DNA from: Ceratotherium simum simum
Lineage: Eukaryota > Chordata > Mammalia > Perissodactyla > Rhinocerotidae
NCBI RefSeq assembly: GCF_000283155.1
Contig: NW_004454163.1
Location: 3,850,210 to 3,914,209 of the forward strand
Direction of reading: 5' to 3'
DNA length: 64,000 nucleotides
The first letter of the stretch is position 1. Each line of letters starts with the position of its first letter. Both the position numbers and the translations under genes were made by a program. Below, piece after piece: positions 37,652 through 52,870 of the stretch. The notes beneath the pieces were generated by a model, which searched no databases, was not told the DNA's origin, and saw only the letters and a list, made by a program, of their open reading frames with translations.

Positions 37652-38263
37652 TTGTCACTATTTTTTATTTTAACCATTCTGATAAGTGTGTAGTGATATC
37701 TCATTGTGGTTTTCATTTGCAGTCCCTAATGACTAATGATATTGAACATCTCTTCATGTGCTTATTTGCCATCTGTATATCCTCTTCAGTGGACTATCTC
37801 TTTACATTTTCTGCTCATGCTCTAAATGGATTTTTTGCTCCTATACCATTGAGTTTTGAGAGTTCCTTATGTATTCCAAATGTATCCCTTTGTCGAACAT
37901 GTGATTTAGAAACATATTTTCCCACTCTGTAGCTTGTCTTTTCACCCTCTTAAATGGGTATTTTGCAGAGCAAAAGTTTTTAATTTTGATAAAGTCCAAT
38001 TTGTCATATTTTCTTTTTAATGGACTGTGCTTTTGGTGTCAAGTCTGAGAACTCTTTGCCTAGTCCTAGATCCTGAAGATTTTCTCCTATTTTTGAAAAT
38101 GTTTTATAATTTTTTGTTTTGTATTTAAGTTAGTGATGCATTTTGAGTTAATTTTTGTAAAAGGTGTGAGGTTTAGGTTGAAGCTCATTTTTTGGCTTAT
38201 GGATGTCCAGTCGCTCCAGCACTATTTGTTGAAAAGACTATCTTTCCTCCATTGAATTTTATT

Positions 38264-38500
38264 ACATTTTATATATATATATATATACACATACACATAA
38301 ATAAGTTTATATATATTATTATATATAAAAGTTATATATTATTATATATAAAATTATAATTTATATATAATGTAACAATTTATAATTTATAATGTAATAC
38401 CTAGAGCAACGGGTATACAAGCCATAGAGAGAGACATTAAAAAACATATATAATATATTAAACTTTATATATAATATATATTACACTATATATGTATATA
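38264..38500. repeat. AT-rich low-complexity block
   Basis: Mostly TA and ATATAA runs with short unique stretches. No coding signal. Confidence 0.85.
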
Positions 38501-38585
38501 AAATCATAGTCTTCATTCAATTTTGAAAAAATAATTGCCAAATAAGTCTGAATAACTATAATTTATCCTTCAATTGTTTTTAAAG

Positions 38586-38782
38586 ATTTTATTTATTTAT
38601 TTTTTCCCCCAAAGCCCCAGTAGATAGTCGTATGTCATAGCTGCACATCCTTCTAGTTGCTGTATGTGGGACTCAGCCTCAGGATGGACGGAGAAGTGGT
38701 GCCTCGGTGCGCGCCCGGGATCCGAACCCGGGCCGCCAGCATTGGAGCACACGCACTTAACCACCAAGCCACGGGGCCGGCC
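38586..38782 (-). mobile_element. ERE SINE, antisense, with perfect target duplication
   Basis: Well-preserved ERE flanked by ccttcaattgtttttaaag at 38567-38585 and 38783-38801. The 19-base perfect duplication points to a fairly recent insertion. Confidence 0.95.
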
Positions 38783-38954
38783 CCTTCAATTGTTTTTAAA
38801 GGAAAAATGGTGTTCCATGAAAAAAAAGCAGCCAATTCATCTCACAACTCAAAATCTTACAGGTGCTTTTCCTTGAGACACCATTGTACTTCACCAGGCA
38901 GCAGAAGTGCTTTATTAGGGCTTCCCATTGTATCACATAGACTATAAAAATGAT

Positions 38955-39960
38955 ATGTACTCAAGGGTTGAGATTTCATAAAGTTAATAATGTTTACTGC
39001 TTCATTAAGGACATTTTTAAGTAAAATTGGCTTATACAATCATTGTGTTATACAATCACCACCACTATCTAGTTCCAAAACATTTTTCTCACTCCAAAAG
39101 AAAATTCTGTACCCATTAAAAAATTATTCTGGGGCTGGCCCCATGGCCTAGTGGTTAAGTTCAGCATGCTCCACTTTGGCAGCATGGATTTAGTTCCTGT
39201 GTGCAGACCTACACCACTTGTTGGCGGCCATGCTGTGGTGGCGACCCACATACAAAGCAGAGGAAGAATGGCACGGATTTTAGCTCAGGGCCAATCTTCC
39301 TCAAGCAAAAAGAAGAAGATTGGCAACAGATGTTAGCTCAAGGTGAATCTTCCTCAGCAAAAAAACAAAACAAAAAAAAATTTATTCTCCTTCCTCCTCC
39401 CCCCAACCCTGGCAACTACTAATCTGCTTTCCATCTTTACAGATTTGCCTAGTCTGGACATTTTGTATAAAGAAATCACACAATGTGTGATCTTTTGTGT
39501 CTGGCTTCTTTCACTTAACATAAGATTTTCAAGTTTCATTCATCTTGTAGCATACATCAGTACATCATTCCTTTTTACAGCTGAGTAATATTCCATTGCA
39601 TGAATATACCACATTTTGTTTATCCATTTAAAAGTCGATGGATATTTGGGTTGTTTTCACCTTTTGGCTATTGTGAATAGTGCTGCTATGAACATTCATG
39701 TACAAGTTTCTGTTTGAACACCTATTTCCAATTCTACTGGGAATAGACGTAGGAGTAGAATTGCTGGGTCTTATGGCAATTCTGTGTTTAACTTTTTGAG
39801 GAAGTGTCAAAGTGTTTTCCATTGCAGCTGCACCATTTTACATTCCCGTTAGCAGTGTATGAAGGTTACAATTTCTCTACATCCTCAATAAGACTTGTTA
39901 TTTTCCATTTTTAAAAATTATAATCATCCTACCAGGTGTGAAGTAATATCTCATCATAGG
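38955..39960 (-). mobile_element. L1 3' end (antisense), split by an ERE
   Basis: Antisense L1 3'-terminal sequence on both sides of the ERE at 39131 (for example ctcctccccccaaccctggc and ttattttccatttttaaaaa). No intact ORF. Confidence 0.7.
39131..39380 (+). mobile_element. ERE SINE, sense
   Basis: Begins ggggctggccccatggccta and ends in an A-rich tail. Diverged subtype with two copies of the agctcagg..aatcttcctc end block. Flanks share an attct-ended A-rich target sequence. Confidence 0.93.
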
Positions 39961-40214
39961 CTCACCAATACTTTTGCACCATAAGTTCAAATGTCAACAT
40001 AGAGGTAAATAATATTTAAGTATTAATATAAAAATATTTTTATCTCAATGAACCCCATGAAAGGATCTTGGGGGTTGCTGTGGTCTGTGGACCACCCTTT
40101 GAGAACAGCTGCCCTAGTTGAACTCTCTGCAGGCAGTAATGGTAGACTTTTCTCTAGCCAGTTAGTGACATTTCAGATGATTTTTCTTGGCTGCTTGCCT
40201 TTCATAAGGGGCAA

Positions 40215-40430
40215 AGTTGGAGTAGTGGTTAAGGCCGTGAGCTTTTGCATCAGATAGACCTGAATTTGAATCTTGGCTCAGTAAATACAGCTCTGAGACA
40301 CATTTTCCTTAGCCATAGAATGAGACAGTCACTACATCATGGAATTCCTATGGGGTTTAATAAGATAATAAGTAAGTTTTTCTGTGCATAGTGGGCACTC
40401 AATGAATGGAAGCTATAAAAAGTAGGTAGT
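40215..40430 (+). mobile_element. MIR SINE, sense
   Basis: MIR-like: gtggttaaggccgtgagctt, gaatttgaatcttggctcag, then gggcactcaatgaatg. Begins about 100 bases beyond the hAT right end. Confidence 0.75.
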
Positions 40431-40599
40431 ATTAAAAGTGTGATACATTTTATTATCTAAACAGGGACAATTTTCAAAAATGATTACAAACAGGCTTTAC
40501 CTGTCCCAATCAAACCTGGAAGCATGGTCATCCTAATAAAAGGAAGTTGTAGGAAGTGACTTTAGCAATGAAAGAGAAATTGTTGCCCACATGCTGGTG

Positions 40600-40840
40600 G
40601 CTAGGTGTGCAGACCCTGGAGCCAGACTGCCTAGGTTCAAATCCCATCACACACTAGTTGTGTGACCTCGGACAAGTTTCTTAATCTCTCTATGCCTTAA
40701 TTTCCTCATCTCTATACTGAATAATAATAGTAATAGTGATAATGTTGTTGCAAGAATTAAACTATATAATATATGTAAAGTGCTTAGAACAGCACCTGGC
40801 ATGTCACAAGCACTGTGTAAATAAGCGCTGCTATTGTTAG
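40600..40840 (+). mobile_element. MIR SINE, sense
   Basis: Full MIR pattern: gcctaggttcaaatcccatc, gtgtgacctcggacaagttt, cctcatctctatactg, then cagcacctggcatgtca. Confidence 0.85.
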
Positions 40841-42249
40841 AGGGGGAAATACAAAGAGAGGACAGAAAGGGAGGGAGAGAGCAAGAGGAAGAATCTTGCA
40901 TGATAACGGATTATTCTCAGTGAACTGGTAGGGGTAGGGTGGGGGTATCAGTCAAAAGTAGATTTTTATAATGATCTAATTAGCAAAAACAATTGCATAT
41001 GTGCCTTTTCTCAAAACACATGTTCATGGTAGTTTACAGTAAAAATCCTGGTTAAAAAAATTCAGCCCTTTAAAGGTTGAGATCATGGTTGTTGTTTTCC
41101 ATGCAGGATCGTGACCATTTGTGTTGCAAGTGTTATTGGTCTCCCACAGTGAGTTTCTTGGATGATTAACACTACTGAGTTACGGGCAAGCTGTTACTAC
41201 TCCACTATCAGGAATTCCCAGATTGAGATTGAGATAAATTTTTGAGAATTTTATTGAATTCTAGGACCAATAGAGGAAAACCTCTCCAATTTCTTACATG
41301 TGAATATAATTATATTACTCATAATGAATAGATCATAAGGACAAGGGAAGGAGCAGGTGTGTACACACTTTAGTAAAATGCCATTCATTGATATTATGTA
41401 GCCATATTGGGTCCAAATTTTAGTCGCCTGTTAGTTTCAGACTTTAAGCTTTTTAATAGTGTATGGATTTTTGATTTATAGTTGTTTCCAAAGGTTAAAA
41501 CTGGAGCATATAATAGTTCACAGAAAGGTTCCCTTTTTTCCAATTATATAAGAACTCCCATTCCACACCCTGTTATCTTTAAAGTGAGAGGGGAAATGGA
41601 ACCACCTCAGTCTGTCATGATCCAGTATCTGCCGTGATGCTCACACCAGGATACTTTCCTTTGGTTACTTTTTCCACAGGTCCCTGTTCCCTGTGATTAT
41701 TTAATAAGATATGTGTCCTGAGGTAATAATTAACTAACTGTCCTACTCGAGTTCAAGAGTTTTCAGCATTGTTTCAAGGCAAAGGAGAGCTCCCTTCAAT
41801 GGAATATTTCAGCCCTGTAAAATGAGGGGATTGGACTTGATAATCTAAAGACCTTTTCCCTCGGAACCAACCTTCTGTGGTTCCATGCCCACCATGGTAG
41901 CACGGTTGTCAAGTTATTCTTGTGAGGCCTATGATTGTAAGTTTGTGGTGCCATTTGTTTCTACCAGTTTTGACTGGCAAGGGACAATGGGTATTTCTGG
42001 AAACCAGCTAAAGTGGCACTGCCCTGTAGTTATGGTATAATCACAGCTTTCAATTAATGTGGGCCACTAGCTTTAAAATTATAAGAGTCTTGAAGAATTT
42101 TAAATTTGAGATGTTTCACATTATTTTAAATTTTTTACATAGAGAGACTTTATTAAGACATTTAATATTGTGCTATTTCAAATTTCAAATTTTACATTTT
42201 GCATAGAATTTAATCACACTTTATTTCATAGGCAAAAATCACTTCCTAC
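40841..42249. other. Intergenic DNA, no recognised element
   Basis: No gene, RNA or clear repeat seen. Confidence 0.5.
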
Positions 42250-42735
42250 TGTTACCAAACCAGGTTTGTTTTGCCCACTGCACAATTATGCCAATCACTG
42301 AGTTTGCAAAGAGAAAGGATTTAATCACAAGGCAGCCAAACAAGGAGGAGGGAGAATCAATCTCAGATCTGCCTCCCTGAAAATGGAGACTCAGGGATAT
42401 TTATGAGGTAGGGGGCAAGGTAGTCTGAAGTGTGGGAATAGATGGTTGGAGGGAGGAGAATTGATGATCTGCACAAGTGTAGTCAAGCTTCATGCCTCTT
42501 CATAGGACACATGTTCACAAAATGGCAGTGTTACCATGATCTGAGGGTGGAGTTTTTAGCTCCTTGACATCAAAAAGGTCACTTATCAGAGCATTTGCAC
42601 AGACCCAGTTGATGGGTTGGTGGTCTCAATTGGCCTGAACTGGACAAGGGGTCTCAGTTCCTGAAAAACCAGTCTTAATCACTCTGTTGATAAGATGGGG
42701 TCAGTTGAACTGGTCCTGGAGGACCTGTGGTTACA
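42250..42735 (-). mobile_element. Solitary ERV LTR, antisense
   Basis: Ends TGTTACC and GGTTACA on the plus strand; near-identical flanks ctac and ctag. An ATTAAA signal reads on the minus strand (near 42320). No internal ERV sequence is attached. Confidence 0.6.
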
Positions 42736-43747
42736 CTAGTAGTTAAATACTCATGGAAGCACATTCACTCTTTTGGGCTTATTGGTACATCAATACTGAT
42801 GAGTTAATCTGCTTCTTTAAATACCAAGGAGAGGTTGAACATTAATCTTAGGGCTCAAAATGACCTTAAAATTCTTGTATTTCTATGGAAACCACTGCTT
42901 AGGGCCTGGAAAGAATAAGGTTCCATTCAGATTATCTTCAATATCACTAACCATATTTATATAAGAACATGGACTGCAGGAAGGACAAACAGTTATCCTT
43001 TGGCATCTAGAATTTTAACACAAAACCAAATTTCACCACTGAAGTCAAGTCTGACTGCTAAGGCCATTGGACTAGAAGCCGTCCGTAACGTTAACTCTAG
43101 TGCCCGATGTATTTTACATTAGGAACAAAGTGCTTGCTGCCCTTAGAGTTGCTGATTATAGGAGATTTTCTTCAGAGCTCTCAGATGGCTGGGAAAAGCT
43201 GTTATAGAAACATGTAATTGATCCTTGGCCACTTAAACCCCCATTTCAAACCCCTAGGAGGTAGAAACAGGCCACTGGAGATGGATAGTGCATCAACTTT
43301 TGGGACCTTGGAAAACAGCAAGATCAGAAGAAGAAAACTAATCTTCTTGATCAGAAGAAAGGAACTGACATTTTTTGGGGGGTGTATACTCAATTCTAGA
43401 CTCTGTGTGAGGTGTTTTATATATTTAATTCTCAAAACAGTCCTCTGTGATAGGTTATATTATCCTTATTTGGCAGAGGAGAAATACTACATTTAGAATT
43501 AGGTCAATCTGGCCTTCAACAGAGGCTTATTCCCCTCTGCTATGTACATGTGGTGCTTCAGGCCGGATGTGCTACCCCACCGAGGGGCTGGCCATACCTC
43601 AAGAGTGGGAGATGGTACATCTGGTCTGCCCTTTAAGTTCAACCTTACAGAACCTACATTAAATCTTGAAGGGGGTAAATTATCAAGCAGAGCCAAACCA
43701 AATCAAACCTCTACCCTCAGAACAAACAAGAAATTATACTGGTAAGT

Positions 43748-44965
43748 ATGTGTGATATTGTGATTTATAATAAGAAATACATATTTGGTCTTCCTGTTCC
43801 TGCCACAGAGCTCCTAAAACCTTGGTAATTTTCTAAGTGATGAGAGTAGTACAGGTGTCTTTTGTTATGTTAATGAAGTGATTTTTGGAAAGAACCTAAG
43901 GATTGGGGCTGGTTGCCAGGGGAACCAACCTAGATTAGAGGGCTGAAATTTTCAGTCCCATCCCCTGATTGCCAAGGAAGGGGGTGGGATCTGGAGGTCG
44001 AATCAGTAATCAATGGCCAATGATTTAATCAATCATGCCTATGTAATGAAGCCTCCGTAAAAACCCAAAAGGACAGGATTCAGAAAGCTGCCAAGTTGGT
44101 GAACACGTGGAGGTAGGAAGAGAGCAGCAGGTTCAGAAGAGTGTGGAAGCTCCACGCCCTTTCCCCATACCTTGCCCTATGCATCTCCTCCGTCTGGCTG
44201 TTCCTGAGTTATATCCTTTTATAATAAACCAGTAATCTAGTAAGTAAAATGTTTCTCCGAGATCTGTGAGTTGCCCTAACAAATTAATCAAACCCACGAA
44301 GGGGGTCTTTGGAGCCTGTGATCTAGAGCCAGTTGGTGACAACTTGGACTTGAGATTGGTGTCAGAAGTGAGGGGTGGGCAATGTTGTAGGACTGAGTCC
44401 CTATATTACAGAACCAAAAGTGGGTTCGCCTCCTGGTGAGTTACAATCAGACTCTCGACCAGAAGTAGTTGTCACACAAAGTAGAACTTATTTGCAGCAA
44501 ATAGGAGGCCACGTGGAATCATTTCCAAAGCTGTGGCTGTTCCTGAACAAAGCAGGGACCTTTTATTTCAGATGGGTAATGAATATTCAAAAGGGAGAGG
44601 CGGGCATCTGCTTGTGCAGGCTCAGTTGGAAAACATGCTTCCACATACACTGCAGGTTATGGTAATAAGGCCTAAGCTCTAGGAGATCTTAGCATTAAAA
44701 CTGAGGGAAGGGTCATAGGCCTCACTTTTGTGGTGGGGCTTGGTCTGGTTCAGGGTGGTTGGGGATTGCATCTCTTAACCAGAACTTAACCATTTAACCA
44801 GAACTTAAATGCTTCTGAACTCACCTTTGAGTTCCTCAGGGCAATTAGTTGGTGACACTTAACCTGCAGAATCTGATGCTATCTCCACATAGATAGTGTC
44901 AGAACTGAGTTGAATTGTAGAACACTCAGCTGGTGTAGGAGAATTGCTTGGTGGTGTGGGGAGCC
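43748..44965 (+). mobile_element. Long ERV LTR-like repeat, interrupted by a second LTR
   Basis: Reads from tgtgatattgtgatttataa through ccaatgatttaatcaatcat, a TATA-like/AATAAA region near 44222 and gattggtgtcagaagtgagg, then resumes at 44858 (aacctgcagaatctgatgct) to about 44965. Outer limits are approximate and the family is not assigned. Confidence 0.65.
44404..44857 (-). mobile_element. Solitary ERV LTR, antisense, nested in an older LTR
   Basis: 454 bases between tattacagaacc and ggtgaca. Flanks ccta and ctta restore the outer LTR when the insert is removed. On the minus strand an AATAAA lies near 44563-44570, where a polyadenylation signal is expected. Confidence 0.65.
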
Positions 44966-46379
44966 ACCCTTGCTTCTGTCCCCCACTTGGGAATTGGGAG
45001 CAGAATCATTAGTATGGGAATATAAGGTAAACATCTGACTTGCAATTTGATTGAGACTACAAAAGAGTTCCTCAAACTGAGCAGTGTGCTTTACCAAGGA
45101 ACTTACTCGACCTGCCAATCCAAGGACCAGGCCTCAGACTAAGGCCTTTCCTCATCTCTGCTTTTAACTGTTCTTGACTTCCCTAAGACTGAAGGCTCGG
45201 GTTCCAGATTCTGAAAGTCGGTAAACCCTTCTGCCCCAGAGCCGATGGCCATAGCAACTTCCAAAAGAATGTCTTGAGAGCTTCTCCCTGTCCAGCCATA
45301 CATGTGTACACAACATAACCAGGTCTCCCAGAGGCTTAGGAAAGGCACACATGGGCAGCAGCAGGAGAAAGAGGAAGAAGATACAATGTTTTGCTTTTTC
45401 ATTTTTTATATGATTAGATTTTTTTACATGATCTCCAATTACTACGTTAGGACATCTAAACTGCGAGGAGAATTTTTTTAAAGGAATCTTATTTGTACAC
45501 CTTTCATATAACTACCTCAAGTGTGTATAGTTTAGATAAAGTGTTGAGTTAGCTGTTTTTTTTAATTTTCCTTTTCTGAGTATTTTAAATATTACATGCT
45601 CTTTTTGGGTTTACTTGTGATGAATAGTTTTAGGTCAAAGGTGTCCCCTTTCTGAATAATGACTCAGCCATCATAAACCTTAACAACAGCGATTTGGTAC
45701 ACCACAAATCTGCTAGGATTACGAAACATTTCCTTTTAGATGGAGCCTTGGAAAACTATCACATGCAATGAACACGTGAAATTGTCAGATGGCACTGATA
45801 ATGTGTTAACTGATAAGCCCATACAGTCAGCCTATACTGTCAGCAATGTACAACAAACACTTGCTTATCTGTAAACCTTAATCATAGAACATGCTACTTA
45901 TGAGAGAGTTCTCGGCCTCCATAGTTTGGCAGTATTGCGTGAATTAATTTTCATAGTCTCCTCTGAAAGGTCCTAAGCCAATATTAAGGTAACTAGAAAA
46001 AAGGTAGTTAGTATTAGAAAAGAACTGAATATACTTCTCTCCTGGGAAGCTCTAACAGACCAAAACACTTACCTATTTTCTATTAGTCTCTCTCCAATTT
46101 GTGTTTTCTTTTGGCTGTCACTGCCTCTGTGTCAGTCTTTCTCTGGTTATAGCTTCTTTTGGATCATTTATAATGACAATATAAGAACGAAAAGGGAAGG
46201 AAGGAAAGGCTAATGAGTGATGGCCCTGAGTGACAGAATGGGAATGTTTTTTGAAGATAATGCTATGAGAGCCCACTGACTAATGACATTCAAAAGCTAT
46301 GTGATATGCCAACCTACAGGTAGCCCACAAAAAGAAGGACTCCCCATTAAATAGAATACATTTAAGCAGGCCACTTTCT
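44966..46379. other. Intergenic DNA, no recognised element
   Basis: No gene or clear repeat seen. Short open frames here are unsupported. Confidence 0.5.
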
Positions 46380-46490
46380 CCAAGTGTCACCACTGGGCTT
46401 TGATCTCCCAGCTAATAAATGCTCAAGCTGAGATTTGACTAGGACCTTGTGACTCAAGAGCCCGTGCATTTAACCACTGCTCCCTGGCAG
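46380..46490 (-). mobile_element. MIR-like SINE fragment, antisense
   Basis: The stretch ending gagcccgtgcatttaaccac followed by tgctccctgg resembles the reverse complement of the MIR 5' part. Confidence 0.5.
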
Positions 46491-46539
46491 AGTCTATGAG
46501 ACATGAGAAAGAAATTATAGCTGTCTTTAAAGACAGTAC

Positions 46540-47007
46540 TGTGAGGGAGGAAGAAATTTTCCTCTGCTCTTCTAGCTTCTTCTGGCTGGTCTAAGAATTA
46601 AGTTGACACGAGACAGACTAACAGGAGAAAATCAAATTTAATTTCATATGTACGGGATCCCCACATACATGAGAGGTTCAAAGACAGAATGGTAAAATGA
46701 GGTATATATTGCCGCTTTGAGGCAAGGAATGGGATCAGGGCTTGTGGCTTCAGAGGGGAGGAGGGTAATTCACAGCACAATAAGAAGAGCCGACATTTAG
46801 TAATTAGATGTTTGCCCTGTCATACAGATAGGTCATAAAAACTTATTTCTAGTAATAACTTTTAATATGGGCAAGGACCCCAATTTAAACTCTTTAAGGG
46901 AGAGGTAAAAGTTTCTCTTGAGCCTGCAGGGTTTCGATTGCCTTGGGCTCCAAATATTCCACATGCAAAGTGGTACATCTTGGGGAGGCCTGTTCTGAAC
47001 CCCTTCA
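46540..47007 (-). mobile_element. Solitary ERV LTR, antisense, same family as the one at 19576
   Basis: 468 bases, TG..CA ends, flanks gtac and gtcc. In reverse complement it aligns with the intron-9 LTR, including ggcaatcgaaacc near the start and agaccagcc..gaagaa near the end. Confidence 0.7.
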
Positions 47008-47136
47008 GTCCCATCACTGCTGGTTAGTTATAGACATCCCAATGGAAGTTCACAGATGTGAGAAAGATAAACTCCAGAAACAGCTGAGTTGAAACTTGAC
47101 CTTTGGCTGTATAATTCAGGACTCCTTGGGTTATAA

Positions 47137-47640
47137 ATGAAGTTACGAGTTTGCTTAAGCAAAAGGGGACTTTATTGGCTTGCAATTCTGACCTTGGGAA
47201 GGCTAGGGCTCAAGCAGGGTCCAGGAATGACAGGAATCAGAAACATGCATGCCATCAGGATGTCCTCTGGTCCTCAGCTCTCTCATTCCCCTCTCTCTGT
47301 GTGTCGGCTTTGTTCTATCAAACCAGCTCCCTTTCTGTGGCAGGAGATGTGGTACTGGTGGTGCCAGACTCAGGTCCTAACAGCTCTGCTGCAGACAAAA
47401 TGTGGTGCTTCCTGCCTCCAGCTCCATTGTGAAGCATTGTGGGGAAGGATTTTGATTGCCATGGCTTAGGTTATGTGCTGATGTCTTGTGGCCAGGGGTA
47501 AGGTGTTGTGATTGGCCCAGTTTGCCTCAAGTGCACACGCCCTGTGGCCAAGGAGGGGTGGAAATATGGCTGCTGGGAAATCACTGTGGTTTGGGTGCCC
47601 ATTCTATTTTGTGCCTGCTACAAGTAACTAATGTTGGAAT
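47137..47640. repeat. Probable old interspersed repeat, unnamed
   Basis: Wording such as ttgtgattggcccagtttgc and gtcctctggtcctcagctct is typical of a dispersed mammalian repeat, but I cannot name it. Confidence 0.35.
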
Positions 47641-48108
47641 AACAAACGAATAAACAAAAGATAAGATCGTGTTTTTCAAGCAGTTATGCTAGAAGCTAGA
47701 TTCTGTTCCTTAACCAGTTGACCATGGAAGTAGACTCATTGATTATCCTCTTTTCTATTTGAAAAAAGCCAGAGGCACTGGGGAGGGAGTTGGGAGGGTG
47801 ACTTCCTGCCATATACTCTTCTGCTGGACACAATCAACCCTCACTATCAGAATCCCCCTCCTCCCCACTCTACTCCCACCACCCATTCATAGGCTGTATT
47901 ATTACTGAAAACTTCAGGAAAAGAGAAAGTAGTTAATGGCCCCTGAAAGTTGTTGATTCCTAAGGTTTGTCCCAAATAGTTATTCTTTGAGATATTTTTC
48001 TAACTCATTAAAAGGAATGAAAGACTGCTACTCTATTTAGCATTTGAATTTCTTATACTTAGTCATGTGTTGTTTTTTCCACTTGATCTTAAAAACTACA
48101 TGTGTTAG

Positions 48109-48305
48109 GGGGGCCTGCCCCATGGCCTAGTGGTTAAGTTCGGCATGCTCTGTTTCGGTGGCCTGGTTCAGTTCCGGGCGCAGACCTATACTGCTTGTGG
48201 TGGCCATGCTAAGGTGGCGACCACATACAAAATAAAGGAAGACTGGCACAGATGTTAGCTCAGGGCGAATCTTCCTAGCAAAAAAACCCACAAACCCAAA
48301 AAAAC
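48109..48305 (+). mobile_element. ERE SINE, sense
   Basis: Starts ggggcctgccccatggccta with an A-rich tail. Flanked by actacatgtgtta at 48095-48107 and 48306-48318. Confidence 0.93.
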
Positions 48306-48318
48306 ACTACATGTGTTA

Positions 48319-49694
48319 AGATCTGTAGAAATGAAAAAAAATTGCTTAATTTAGCACTAGAGATAGACTTCTTAGATAGAAAAAAAGCCTCACTTAGCAT
48401 TCAAAAATTCTGATGATAGTTGAGAAGGAAAAATAATTATAAATAAAGGTCAAATAAACATATTGAAATAAACATTTTAATTTTGTAGGTTTTATGTCTA
48501 TCATTGGAAAATTTAAAGGAATCTATAAAAAATTATCAGAAGTAATGTTTTCCTACTTGTGTATATAAAATAAACATGCAAGATTTATTATTTGTACATG
48601 TGAATGCCATAATGCTAAAATATACAATGACCATGGAAGATTCCTTTTTTGTTTGTGCAAATATTGAACTACCGAGAATTAACTCAGGACACACAACATT
48701 TAAGAAAATCATAAAATCCTAAAATGAAAAATAAAAGAAGACAAGAATAAATGAACAGATAGATAATATTCCCAGTTAACAATTTCAAATAAAGAAGATA
48801 ATAATTCCTAACTAAATATAATACATAGGTTTATGCATCATTGATGCATTATCAGTGGAAGTTATAACAAATAGGACTTGACGATTTGATAGTTACCTGG
48901 AGTATTAAAGGCTCGATATGAATTTATAAATATGTACATATTTATATAAAATTGTTCTATCATATTTGAAACGTCTTAGAAAGTAATGGAAACCAAAACA
49001 TTATAGTATTGGGTTAAAAGAAGATAACTTTCCCAGGGGATTCTATTCCATTATTCATATATTATAAAATTAATGTATGACAAAACAGAAGCAATATGAC
49101 AACACAGGGGTAATTCTGCCCTCAGCTTGCCTCCCTGCCTCCAGGTCTGAGCTTCTTCCATGCACTTGGCTAAGTGGACTCAGGGCCCACAGGTCTCTCT
49201 CTTTACACGCCATCTAAAGGTGCAGATCCCGTGCTGCTGCCCTTGCATCTGGCTAGAGAGTGGTATTATCTCAGGTTTTGGGTGAAGGCTTTAGTTGGGA
49301 GGAACAAATTGCATGCTTCAGCCAAGCTTCATCACAGGAATACACTGGGACAGTGGACACTGACTCAGTTCTATCACAGTGGTATTTTTTTACTTGCTAT
49401 TTCTTGTAGCAAATTTCTTGGAATTGAAGTAGAAGGAAAGATTGAATGAATATGGTTGACAGAGATTTAAGAAATCTTGCTTCCCTGACTATAATACAAT
49501 ATAAACTCACTGTAAATTCTTTCCAAATCATTGCAGAATAAAGATTACTGGGGCAACTGGATATCCAGATATGGAAAAATTAATTTAGGTTTATACTTAT
49601 TTTATATACTGCAATGAATTTGAAACTGTTCAGAGGCCTAAACATTAAACAATATTTGAAAAACTGGAAGGAAACAAATAGCATATAAAACATA
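48319..49694. other. Intergenic AT-rich DNA
   Basis: No gene or clear repeat seen. Confidence 0.5.
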
Positions 49695-52105
<2,411 letters not shown>

Positions 52106-52285
52106 GTAATATATAATATTTCTTCTGTCTTTTGCCTCCATCTACTTCTGTGAGACCTCCCACCATTTACAAGGCCTCCACAATAGTTTTTGAAAATCTC
52201 CAGGGCTTTCTCAAATGAGCTCAGCTACATATGGCATCCACCATCTCCTCTTTCCTACTCCAGCTCCCACCAGAGTTTCTCCTGC

Positions 52286-52738
52286 TGTTATGGGTTGGAT
52301 TGTGTCTGCCAAAATTTGTATGTTGAAGTCCTAACCACTAGTATCTCAGAATGTGACTTTATTTGGAAATAGAGTCCTTGTAGATGTAATTAGTTGAAAT
52401 GAAGTCATACCGGAGTAGGATGAGCCCCTAATCCAATTTCATGATATCCTTATAAAAAGGGAAATTTGAATACAGACACGCACACAGGAGAACATCATGT
52501 GAGGATGAAGGCAGAGATCTGGGTGACGCTTCTACAAGCCACGGAAACCGAAGATTGCAGTAAACCACCTAGGGGAGAAGCATGGAACATTCTCTCTCAC
52601 AGCTCTCAGAAGGAACTGACCCTGCTGACACCTTGATCTTGGATTTCTAGCCTCCAGAACTCTGAGACAATATATTTCTGTTGTATAAGCCACCCAGTTT
52701 GGGGTACTTTATTATGGCAGCCCTAGGAAACTAATACA
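52286..52738 (+). mobile_element. Solitary LTR, MaLR/MLT1-like
   Basis: From tgttatgggttggattgtgt to gaaactaataca, 453 bases, with a perfect 5-base duplication cctgc (52281-52285 and 52739-52743). Confidence 0.75.
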
Positions 52739-52744
52739 CCTGCC

Positions 52745-52870
52745 AAGTCCTTTCTGGAATGTAAGTACCAGGAAGGCAGAGATCAAGTGTCATTGTGTCA
52801 CCAGGGTTTATCCCAGAATCTTAACACTGTGCTCAGTCAGCCTTTATTGAGTGATAGCCTAAATCCCTCC
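52745..52870 (+). mobile_element. LINE-2 3' end fragment
   Basis: L2-like end: tggaatgtaagtaccaggaa, then cagcctttattgag. Confidence 0.5.

Larger units (their letters stand above)
36166..38255 (-). mobile_element. L1 (antisense), split by a second L1 with an ERE
   Basis: The 3' end of an antisense L1 runs 36166-36922 and resumes at 37652-38255. The break carries a duplicated ttgtcactattttt (36908-36921 and 37652-37665), so the material between is one later insertion. This L1 itself sits in the hAT element. Confidence 0.75.
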
